From positions 78,716,502 to 78,780,501 of the forward strand of contig CM036201.1 in assembly GCA_020631735.1 (NCBI GenBank): a stretch of 64,000 bases of DNA, written 5' to 3'. The notes below the pieces were generated by a model. The model saw nothing but the letters and a program-made list of their open reading frames with translations. It made no database searches and had not been told where the DNA came from. The stretch's first letter is position 1, and each line of letters begins with the position of its first letter. Below are positions 34,701 through 44,929 of the stretch, one piece after another. Origin of the DNA: Saccharum officinarum. Its lineage: Eukaryota; Streptophyta; Magnoliopsida; Poales; Poaceae. A program made the translations under genes and the position numbers.

Positions 34701-36930
34701 CTTCTCTAACTTGAAATGAATGCACCCCCACATTCTTATATGACATGCCTCTCCTTCAACATAGCAAGGTAAAGTTGTTTGTCATATCATTCAAATGATT
34801 TTAATGTATATATGATACCACTATTGCTTCTATGTTTGATTGATCTAGTGGTAGCATACGACATGTTTGTGGGCTTGTAAATCTAGTGTTGAATCTAGAA
34901 AATAAGCTCATGATGTGTAATTCAACATGCTCAAGATAACCCTTATACTTTATGAGGTGTGAAGAAGCTTGTGCTTGGATCAAACTGAATTACATATTCT
35001 AGGCAAGTGATCTAGATTGAACCATAATTTGGACTCCCTCATATTGATTGACTTATCTCTAACTAAAATTGGCACCTTTTTGGTGATTGTTGACAAAGGG
35101 GGAGAGAAAAGTCACAAAGATATTGCAAAGAGAGAATAAGATATAATAAGTGGGAGAGAAAAGTCACAAAGATAGAAAAGTCACAAAGATAAAAGGTTAA
35201 GTTACAAATGGAGAAAGGGATCAATTAAAATTGAGCACACAAGTAGGGGGAGCAAGCTCATGAATTATTTGTTGTATTTGTATGTGCATTAACATGATGA
35301 ATTGTTGCATTGCAAAGCTTAAATTCATATTCATGTTTGTATGGTGTATGCTAGAAATAGAACTTGAATGATGTTTTGTTAAGAGTAGCTTTACAAATGG
35401 TATCTAGACACCTTTTGCTTATAATGTTGATCTCACGGGGTACTTTAGTGTTTGTGATCTTTACAAGTGATGTATTACAAGTGTTGTCTAGCTACATCGA
35501 TGCTAAGGATGGTATATAAAGGCAACTCCGATTGATATCACGCTTCAAATGTCTATTCTATATACCTTAGCGTCAATTTGATAGTAGTAACTCTTCTAAA
35601 ATTCAAATCCATACATATGTGCATAATTGAACCAAACTCATGGAAGCACATATGTAGGGGGAGCTAATACTATCGAAATTGAAAATTGATTTCATTTCAT
35701 ATCTTTGTGATGGTTGTCATCAATTACCAAAAAGGGGGAGATTAAAAGCCCAAGTTTGATTTTGGTAATTAATGACACCAAGTTGCTAATGCCATGTGTT
35801 AAGTGTTTTGAGTTAGGCACAAGCAACACATGAGATGAAGGTGTATGTGGCAAGGAGTGGTGGCCACAAGATCAAAAAAAGATGGTGCATGGACATGAAA
35901 TGATGATCATGGTGGAGATACACATAAAATGAAGGACATGATGATCAAGTGAAAGAGAAGGATCTAAGAGCGCAAGGCAAAGGTATAACCATAGGGGGTT
36001 TTCCTTTTGCCGGTCTAAGATGAGTAGAGAAGTGATTGACCAGGTTTAGGATACATAGCCGACTATCAAGAGGGGCAATCACGGTTAGCTCGGAAATCAA
36101 GTGCCACTAAATCAATGTCTTGAGCATATGCATTAGGATCTAGTAAAGAGCTAACATAACGCCTTGTAAAATGATTGTGAAATGCTAACACACATGCACA
36201 TGGTGTTTTACACTTGGTGGTGTTAGCACATTTGTGAAGGCGGTGGAATTTGAGCGGTAGAGAGGGGTTTGGGTTCCTCTCTCCCTCCCGCCGAGCTTGC
36301 GAGGCGGGATTCGGCGCCTTTTGGAGAAGTGAAACGCCTATTTTCTACTGCGCCGGAAGTCGGAAAAGAAACGGAGGCAAACGACGGTCACTGTAGTGAC
36401 CGGATGCTGCACCGGACGCGGTCACGGCTTGACCAGCGCGTCCGGTCAGTTCTTTCGGTCAGCGCGCCTAGGGTTAGTGACCAGACGCTAACCAGCGCGT
36501 CCGGTCAATTCACCTGTGCGCAGAAACAGAGCGCGCGACCGGCGCGTCCGGTCAGACGTCTAGAGGGGCAGAGCGCAGCGGAGTGGTGATCGGACGCGCG
36601 GCTAGGAAGCAAGTGAACCTCGGGATAAATTCTTGTGTCATTCTCTTCCCGAGGACTTCTCTTATGTGATTGATTGATTGGTACTTCTTATCTCTGCACG
36701 GCGGTTTAATCACTTAAAGCTCTTCTCGTGTATTACTTCTTGTTTCTAGCTTGTAGTTATTGTTGTGTTTAGTGAATAGCTTTGTTATAGACTTGTGTAG
36801 ATGGCTTGCTTAATTAGTTAGAGCTAGTGCATTTACTTCGCCACCTTTCGTACTAACGTGTGGTTAAGTAATTCTTGTAGAAGTTTTAATTAGGCTATTC
36901 ACCCCCATCTAGCCTATTTGGACCTTACAA
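31783..36930 (+). mobile_element. decayed Ty1/copia LTR retrotransposon, 5' end lost in the gap
   Basis: In copia order, the translated pieces show a gag-pre-integrase zinc region near 31950-32150 and an integrase core (LLHMDLFGPITYTS near 32150; DDLGIG, TYTPQSNGVVERKNR near 32390-32470). Reverse transcriptase follows ([31 protein letters not shown] at 33230-33800), then RNase H (LSTAEAEYISADS and HIDIRHHFIRDH at 34370-34570). A purine tract (AAAAAGGGGGAG) precedes the 3' LTR. The frame is interrupted by at least six stops and by a shift near 32290, so the element is dead. The large 3' spacer after pol and the purine tract suggest the SIRE/Maximus lineage (inference). Only the 3' side is present. 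Confidence 0.9.
35743..36930 (+). repeat. 3' LTR of the copia element (approximate borders)
   Basis: It starts directly after the purine tract near 35740 (TTAAAAGCCCAAGTTTG) and ends near TTTGGACCTTACA at about 36930, roughly 1.2 kb. The expected TG start appears as TA, a G-to-A change like those in the coding part. The partner LTR is not in the window, so the borders are inferred. Confidence 0.6.
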
Positions 36931-37014
36931 CATGTATTCAAACATCCGATGTGATAGTGTGTAAAGTTTTGGTGTAGGAACTAAACAAGGCCTGAAGGAG
37001 TATAATCCTAATTA

Positions 37015-38441
37015 GGGCGTGTTTAGTTTAAGGGCTGTAAAATTTTTGGGTACTGTAGCATATGTGTAACTATAGCAGTTAGTGTCCAATCATAAACTAA
37101 TTAGGCTTAAAAGATTCGTCTTGCAGAATACATGCAAATTGTACAAAGAATTATTTTTATCTATATTTTGGGTGTGTTTAGTTCCCCATTTCACCCAAAT
37201 TTTTTTGGGTTTTGGTCTATTATTTTGTAAAATGGAACTAAACACCATACAATTTTTTTGGCAAAAAGGTACCATTCTCCATTTTAGATTTTGGCCTCAA
37301 GAGGAAAAAAAAAGCCAAAAAGTCAAAATGTCCTCACCCACCCCATGAAAAATCTAGCATTTTAGATGGAACTAAACACACCCATGAAAATTTTGGCATT
37401 TTGCATTTCAGCATTATAAAATAGTTGGCATTTTGTATTTTATAGAAAACTAAACACACAGTCTTAGGGGGTGTTTGGTTTGAGGAGTTAAAGTTTAACA
37501 AACACTGTAGCACTTTCGTCTTATTTGACAAAAGTTTCCAATCTTAGACTAATTAGGCTTAATAGATTCGTCTCGTAAATTACTCCTAATCTGTGTCGAC
37601 ATGCATGCAATTAGTCTATATTTAGTACTCCATGTATTTGAGAGAACATTGATGTGATGGGAGTTAAACTTTAACAAAACGTAACCAAACAGGCCCTTAA
37701 TGCTTCGTACATGTGTAAGTATTCGATGAAACAGGCTGTAAAGTTTTTATGTGGGAAACAGGGTCGTAAACAAAGGCAGTGTTTAGTTCCTTCAAAATTC
37801 CAAAAATTTTACAAGATTCTCCGTCACATCAAATCTTTAGACGCATGCATGGAGCATTAAATGTAGGTAAAAAGAATAACTAATTGCACAGTTTGTCTGT
37901 AAATGTCGAGACGAATCTTTTGAGCCTAATTAGTCCATGATTAGATAAATTTTACCAAATAACAACGAAAAGTGCTACATGAACTTTATACACACTTTAC
38001 AAGCATCTAAACACAGGCCGTGTTTACTTCACGAAAGTTGCCGGCCGAATCGGCAAAACAGTGTAGCAACTTTTGTTTTTTAGTGCAAAAAATTATCCAA
38101 AAAATGATTAATTAGACTCAAAATGTTCGTCTCGCAAAGTGCAATAAAACTGTGCAATTAGTTTTTGATTTCATCTATATTTAGTACTTCATGCATTTGC
38201 CGACATTTTGATGTGATGGAGAATCTCCTTTTGGGTGTGTTTAGATGGGTGTAAAGTGGGTGTAAAGTTCCTGTAGCACTTTTTGTTATTATTGGGCTCA
38301 AAAGATTCGTCTCGACATTTACATACAAACTGTGCAATTAGTTATTTTTTACCTACATTTAATACTCCATACATGCGTCAAAGATTTGATGTGACGGGGA
38401 ATCTTATAAAATTTTTAGAATTTTGAGGGAACTAAACAGCC
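37015..38441. mobile_element. cluster of five or more nested/adjacent MITEs of the GTTTAGTT family
   Basis: Recognisable units: 37015 onward (GGGCGTGTTTAGTTT), interrupted by 37170-37383 (GGGTGTGTTTAGTTCC to GGAACTAAACACACCC); 37467-37699 (GGGGGTGTTTGGTTTG to AACCAAACAGGCCC); about 37772-38018 (CAGTGTTTAGTTCC to CTAAACACAGGCC); about 38016-38225 (GGCCGTGTTTACTTC, right end vague); and 38229-38441 (GGGTGTGTTTAGATGGG to GGGAACTAAACAGCCCC). All share AGATTCGTCTCG / TGTGCAATTAG bodies. They form almost the whole sequence between the copia LTR and the DUF1618 gene. Confidence 0.8.
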
Positions 38442-39020
38442 CCACAATAAAATTTGGGAAAGAATTTAGTATCCATACAAGGCCACACCCAAATTTTCGC
38501 AATCTGCTGGATTCACCGGATCGTTTGCCCGCACAGCACGGCACACCCCACCCGAGGAGATCAGAGGGCACTTGCAAAAGCTGAAAGCTCGACGACTGGC
38601 ACCCGGTCAGGCCGTCCGTCCGGTCTCCGGGACAGGCAGGCATTGGCAGAGAGAGCCCTAGCGGCCTACTAGCGCCCTAGCCCCAGCAGAGGTCTCTCTC
38701 GCCTCTTCCACCACTTGCATTCGTGCTCGCGCTCTCGTCTCGCCCGCACAAGCACAGAGCAAAACCCCAACCCCGGGATTCCACCTGCACTGGCTTGCTT
38801 CCGCTGCGGCGGCCTGCAGCAGAGGCAGCGCCAAAACCCTCGCGCTCGCAGCCGCCACGGCCGCTGCCAGCGCGGCCGCGGCGCTCAATTCTCCGCCACC
38901 TCTCGCGCCGCACCAACCAAGACGCTCCTTTTCCCCGCTCGTCGCCACAGCAGCACCACCGCGGACCCCGCCACGCCCCCGCCCCGCCCCCGCCCCGCCC
39001 CCGCCCCGACGACGTCGCCG

Positions 39021-40096
39021 TGGGTTATCCTCGGTAGCATCCCGCGCGTCGCCGAGATCGAGGGCGCCGACGTGTCGCTGGCGCTGGCCGCGCCCCCGCG
39101 CGTGTCGCGCCTGTCCATCTCCCCGCGCGTGTTCCCGGACCGCCCCACGCCGCGGAACTTCCCGTTCCTGCTCGCCGCGGACCCCTCGGGCCTGCTCCTC
39201 CTCTCCGCGATCCTCGACGCCCCGCTCACGCGCGTCGACGTCGGCCGCCCGGACGGCAAGCAGTGCTTCTATTGGCGCGACGACGACCCGCGCTACTTCG
39301 TCCTCGACGCCGCCACGGGCTCCGCGCCCCGCCTCCCGGACCCTGCCCCGAACGAGCCCGTCGAGCACCAGCCACCAGGCGCTCCTCGGCCTCCTCGCCT
39401 GCCCCGGCGGCGGCGGCCGCTACGTGGTCGCCGAGCTCCTGCCGCTTATCGGCAGCGACACGGCCACCCTCCGTTGCTACTATTCCGACATCGGCGAGTG
39501 GGTCGAGAAGAGCGTGCGCTACCCGCTCCCGCCGCGCCCGGTCGCGCCGCTCCGCACGCTCGCCCTCCACGGCAGGCTCTGGTGGGCCGACTACTCCTGG
39601 GGCGTCATCACCGCCGACCCCTTCGCCGACCACCCCGTGCTCAGCTTCGTCGAGCTGCCCCGCCCCTGCGTGCTCCAGAGCAGGGAGGCCTGGGGGGTGC
39701 TCGACCAGTTCCGCTACGTTGGGGTCAGCGCCGGCAACCTGCGCTTCGTCGACACCTACCGCCGGGGAGGCGCCCCCAACAAGGTCGCCGTCTGGACCCT
39801 GCCCCACCCGTACGCCACCGAGTGGATGCTGGAGCATGAGGCCACCTTCGCCGACATCTGGGCTGACGACACGTACAAGGCCACTGGCCTCCGAAGCCCC
39901 CCGTGCTCGCGCTCATCCACCCCCACAACCCCGCGGTCGTCTACTTCTTCCTCGAGGACCACCTCTTCGCCGTCGACGTGCCCCGCCCGCAAGGTCGTCG
40001 AGTGCGACCGCTACCACCTGGTGGCGCCACCGCGCGACTACGACATCGCCAACCGATTCGTCCGCACGTGGGAGCTGCCTCGTGCAGTCTCCTCAG
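39021..40096 (+). CDS. DUF1618 family protein, reading frame broken by indels, start not found
   Basis: The family is a large, grass-expanded set of proteins of unknown function, some of them F-box-associated. The sequence starts near WVILGSIPRVAEIEG and continues through CFYWRDDDPRYFVLDA. The DUF1618 core is TLALHGRLWWADYSWGVI, GVLDQFRYVGVSAGNLRFVD, WTLPHPYATEWMLEHEATF, then LALIHPHNPAVVYFFLEDHL. It ends WELPRAVSS before a likely donor (CAG|GTATAT) at 40096. Three one-base changes in C runs break the frame: an extra C near 39357, a missing C near 39890 and an extra C near 39981. No in-frame ATG exists upstream to 38660. Whether a further exon follows is unclear. Upstream GC-rich sequence includes a short GCCCC repeat at about 38970-39005. 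Confidence 0.75.
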
Positions 40097-40256
40097 GTAT
40101 ATGCCGTGCCTTGCCTCATGCCCTCATCTCACTATCTCAGCTCACTCTCATCTCTGGCTCTGCTGTTTATTAGTAGTAGTATAGATGTTCATCTATATCG
40201 TTCTGAAAGGTGCTGCCTTTTCATCGATTGCGCTTGCCTCTGCCTGGTGCATTCAC

Positions 40257-41573
40257 CAATGTTTTCAGATCGTCTAATCGAACCTAGTCGCCATGGCACC
40301 GATAAGGTGATTAGTCGTGATTAGTCGTTGATAAGCTCGATTAGTCGAGCCTAGTCGACCCTAGTCGTCCATATAGTCGTCCTGTATGTACCAGGACCAA
40401 CATACTATATAGTATGTAGTTTAAGGCTACATAAAACAATACTTAAGACAACATGGATGATAAGTTGATCACTTAAACACTTACTTGTGAGGTTTGATCT
40501 CTGAAGTGTCCAAAACTCCACGTCCCAGACTCCAATTTCTTGCTGATATGCTGCTGCAACTGCAATAAAAAAGAATTGAAATAAGTACTTGTAAATAACA
40601 GTGTAACTAGAGCAGCTGAGCAGCAGAAGTACATCATGTAAATAATTAAACAAGCACAAAGTATTAAACCAGCAAAACATACTACCATAGTACCATATAG
40701 CAGCCACAATTAAACTAAAGTTCAATACTTCATTACTTCTACTTTAATAGTTCAACACAACACAAAAGCAACACATGACAACAAGTTCATTTTCAACAAA
40801 AGCAGCAGCCAGCTCGTTTTCAACAAAAGCAGCAGCCAGCCAGCAATCTAATCAAGCAAATCTTCATTGAAGCGAAAGCCTCCTCCATCTTCAGTTGGTG
40901 CTCCTGCTGCAGGTGCACCTGAATCTTCATCTTCATCTTCATCCATTATTGCTACATCTGATTGTTGCCCTTGTACTTCTACTTCATCTATCTCATCATT
41001 ATCACTGTCGTCGTCTTCAGCTAAATCTTGAGCAGCAGCTGACTTCCTTGGACGCTTTTTTCTCCTAGCATATGTTTGGCAATTTTGGTTTCCAGCAGAA
41101 GCTGGAGAAGTTGAGCCACCGATGGCTGCTGGTCGCCGAAGAGGGTGGAGGCGCCTGAAGCTGGAGAAGTTGAGCCACCGATGGCTGGAGAAGCTGAGCA
41201 GATGGAGAAGACCCACTCCTGCCTGTTCGAGTGGGAAACAGAAAGCAGGTGGCGGCTGCTGCCCAGAATGCACGGGAGGGAGAGGGGTGGGAGCTGGGAA
41301 CTGGGAAGCTAATAAAGGGAAACCCTAATGGGCCAAAAATACAGTGAGTCTAATGGGCCAGCAGGCCAGATGCCAGCCCAACATAAAAATGAAGTCAGCC
41401 AACTAGTCGTCCATGCCCTTATCGTCCGATAAGTCATGATTAGTCGACGACTAATCGGACGACTATGTTTCTAGTCGCTCTGACCTGATCGGTGACCATA
41501 ATCGGAGCTGGGGGACCGATAAGGATGACTAATCGCGACTAATCGCGATTAGTCGGACGACTTAAAAACATTG
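40257..41573. mobile_element. non-autonomous hAT element with 8-bp target-site duplication
   Basis: GCATTCAC at 40249-40256 is repeated at 41574-41581 and frames a 1317-bp element. Its termini CAATGTTTTCAGATCGTC and, reverse-complemented, CAATGTTTTTAAGTCGTC are inverted repeats. Subterminal regions are packed with CGACTA/TTAGTCG motifs, as in hAT elements where they bind transposase. An interior minus-strand frame (41273-40848) encodes an acidic, low-complexity 141-residue stretch, perhaps a transposase terminus left after internal deletion. The element starts 160 bp after the last recognised DUF1618 exon. Confidence 0.88.
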
Positions 41574-43554
41574 GCATTCACTTACTCTAGTCCATAGCTT
41601 GGTCAATATGCAGTCGCCAATCGTATAGCTGCATGGTTTCGACTTACATGTCTGCCAAATTCTCTTTCATGCTTGTGCAAGTTCATGATCTATGCTATAT
41701 GTTTTGTCCAGGCAGGGATCAGTGTTGCACAATTATATGTCCACAAAGACATTGGCTTTTGACTGATTGCTTGCCTCCGCCTGCTGCATTTACTTACTAC
41801 TGACATATATACTATTTAGTTTCTAGAGTTCATGCATGGCGTGATCAGTTGTAGCTATTTCAGGTCACCACTGATACGTGCTCAAGTTCAGGATCCAAGC
41901 GACGCACATGATAATCGTAGTACCAATTATATGCTGATTTGCTATACTTGATGTCTAATTTGGTTGGAGCGTATAAATTGGACCGGCATATTCTCTTTAA
42001 AATTGATGATTGAGATATTATGTTGATGCTTACACAAACTGAAACTAGCTATCTGTAGGATTGCTTTACTTCAGCTTTGTGCTTTATGTGCAAATAATGT
42101 TATGTTGTAGTGGTATAAATGGTCGGACCAAGTTAGTTAGATGGCCAATGCCATTTGAAGTGAAGTTATTCCTGCTCAAATTGTCGGCTTTTGATTGATC
42201 GCTTCTGCCTGCTGCTTTCACTAACAACTGACATATATACTACTGCTGATAGCTTGATCGATGCACTCACCAGCTGTAGATGTTTCATGGTTACATGTCT
42301 GCAAAATACTCTTTCATGTGCTTAAGTTCAAGATCTATGCTAATATTTCTTGGCAAGGAGTACTAAAGTGATGTGCTTGATGATCAATATCAATTATATG
42401 TCTATTTATTGCGCTGTACTTGATGATCAAGGAGTACTAATTATATGTTCGGAGTCTATAGTGCTGACATATTTTCTTTCAATAGTTGATGCTGAGATAC
42501 CTGTACTCTTCCTTCACTGGTGATGTGCTATTAGATTAGTTATTACTCTTAGTGCTTACCACGAGTTGAGGCTAAATAACTTTAGGAAGTGTGCACTTTT
42601 CGTTATGTGTTGTGGTTTTGAGTAGGTGTTTACATCTTGGTCACATAATGTTGGATTGAGTTAGGCAGCCAAAGCTTTACCTGGACTATATCCTTGGTCA
42701 CAATGAGACAAGTTATTTGTAGTCTCACTGTGCTTAATCTGTATGTGAATTTTGTAATGTTTATTCTAACTTGTATCTTTTAGCATCTTAGTTATTTAGA
42801 AAACATTTCATCTTTCTACACACATGGCTATCCAAACAATGATTGAGCTTTAAGCTTGACCCACCATAAATAATCCAGACTTGCATAATGCCTAGTGTTG
42901 TGTTCTGATAAGCATTGGTTGATTTTCCTTGAAGGACTGGCGAATTGGTCGTGCGACATCGGCTCATCTGAACCAACCGAAGCGTTGCCATCGACGAAAA
43001 TGCCCGGGGATTACCACTTGGATGGTAACATGAGGATGACATTCATAGGATGAGCTCAGGATGGGAGGAAGCGGTTGCAGTTGTTTAATTTCCTACTAGG
43101 TTAACTCATTTCCACACACACATACATGGTTTCAGTTTGCTCTTTCTAACCCTCCCACATTATGCAAGGCAGGCGTTTACTAATGCGACTTTGTTTTGCC
43201 AAAATTTCCTTTTGATCCAGGTTTAGCTAGCAGCACTGGTCTCAAGCTGGTAACATGTTTTGGGTGGGATATGGCAAGCTCTGCGCTGGTGACATGCTTT
43301 GGGGGTCTGGCTGCACGTTCATTTGGCAGCTCCATTTCTGTCCATGGCATGCTGTTGGAACACTACTTGTGCTATTTAGCTGAATGTTATGATCGATCCT
43401 GGCCCTTCTCTGATGGAACGTTACTTGATCATCAGGTGTGACTTGGATCATGCTTGATTCTGGTGACTTTCAGCTGCAATGTGATTCTCTGATATATTGT
43501 CTTGGGTGACTGATTATATATTGTGCCTTACATTTGGTGTTCCATGTTTTTTTT

Positions 43555-43579
43555 GGGGGGGGGGGGGGGGGGGGGGGGG
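43555..43579. repeat. homopolymer run of about 25 G
   Basis: An uninterrupted G run follows eight T. Such runs are rare in plant genomes and hard to sequence, so the true length is uncertain. Confidence 0.7.
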
Positions 43580-44068
43580 TTTTTGGCGTGGTTATTGGTT
43601 CCTTATTTTCGTACTCCTTTCTATTTCCTGGTGTTACACTTGGACCATCTTTGATTTGTTAGACTTCAGGTAAGTGATATCCATTTCTTGGCGTTACACT
43701 TGATGCGCAAATCTTAGTGACTCCGTAGGGAGTTCGGGAGTCCTGCATGATCCAATCCACAGTTTCGTAATTTTTTTGATCATTCAGTCATAGTAATGAG
43801 TAAGTAGGGGTCAGCAACACTAGCAGCTTAAGATAATTGCATCCAGATATGAGATATCTTAATCTGCCTGTGGTTTGGCATCTCAGCATCTCAAAATGAT
43901 CAGCTTCCAGCGTGCCTGTTGTTTTGGCCTTAGATTTTATGGGATTTTTTTTATGAGATTACTCGTTCTACCAGCTTGTAACAAAGCCAGTAGGAGCAGA
44001 GATGCACGCAGTTTTGTCCTTGAACCGGCAATTAGATTTAGTTTTGCAGGTTACCTACATACAAAATA

Positions 44069-44259
44069 AAACCTATTTGTGGATTTGTGAAACCCACTTG
44101 CATCCTGAGTAGGAGCTAGGACTTCTAGCGTGTATGTAGCACTACAAAAATACATGCATGAAACCGATTTGTGGATTTGTGGATAAACCTACTTGCATCC
44201 CTGAGTAGGAGCTAAGGACTAATAGCGTGTGAATATAGCGCTACAAAAATACATGCAAG
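44069..44259. repeat. tandem duplication of ~95 bp
   Basis: Two copies each run from AAACC(T/G)ATTTGTGGATTTGTG through TGAGTAGGAGCTA to CTACAAAAATACATGCA, at 44069-44160 and 44161-44259. They differ by small substitutions and a few indels. Confidence 0.85.
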
Positions 44260-44929
44260 AGTACATGATAAAGCATATTAAAAACTCCATACGTTTTCTT
44301 TACAAGTCGTGTTTTCATTTCACCAACATAAAACTTTGGCCAGCAATTACTCTATTAAAACTAGTACTTTATTTATATGACAGAAAATTATAACTATAGG
44401 CAGTTATGAATAAGGCTTTAATAATAATAATTACACGCCACAAATATGTATTACTCCAATTTTAAGTATATTATTATAGTAGAACAAATAAATTACTTTA
44501 TTTTGAACTAATAATTAAGATTTCCAAATCCCATTTGTTTTGATCGATGGGAGTAATAACAAAGTAAGTATGATCAAATGCTTGTAAAGAAAAAAAATAA
44601 GCCTCGTAATTTTTCTCTTCCAACAACCATAATTTGAGTAGCAACCTCTTGCGCTGAACAAGGGCGGCCAAAATTGGGTTTATGTACAATACCGTGTCCG
44701 AACTTCAGCACTCCACAACGAAATATGAGAACAGCAGACCACACATCATCTCTCATATATGGATCACCTCTTAAACCTCTTTGCATATCTTGGTAAGACT
44801 CAAGGCTTTACAGTTGACGAGGGGGCTCTTTGACAGATGCGTTCTAAGTTAACCCTAGTTTTGTCGGAATGTCACTATATATTTCGTATCTTCGCTACAA
44901 GGCACGAACAAAACTTCAGTTCCACATAT

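Larger units (their letters stand above)
41574..44929. other. intergenic region with internal duplications
   Basis: No gene is recognised. Three diverged copies of a segment with GCCT(C/G)TGCCTG-TGC-TTCACT, CTGACATATATACTA and CATGTCTGC-AAA-TCTCTTTCATG lie at about 40220-41710 (interrupted by the hAT element), 41755-41950 and 42185-42480. A run of about 25 G lies at 43555-43579. A 93-bp tandem duplication lies at 44069-44259. The 3' untranslated region of the CLC gene ends here. Confidence 0.5.

Noticed and set aside
36269..36589. 106-residue frame at 36.3-36.6 kb
   Set aside because: It falls inside the copia LTR and has no similarity to a host protein.
40848..41273. 141-residue acidic minus-strand frame
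   Set aside because: It is internal to the hAT element and is better explained as a transposase remnant than as a host gene.
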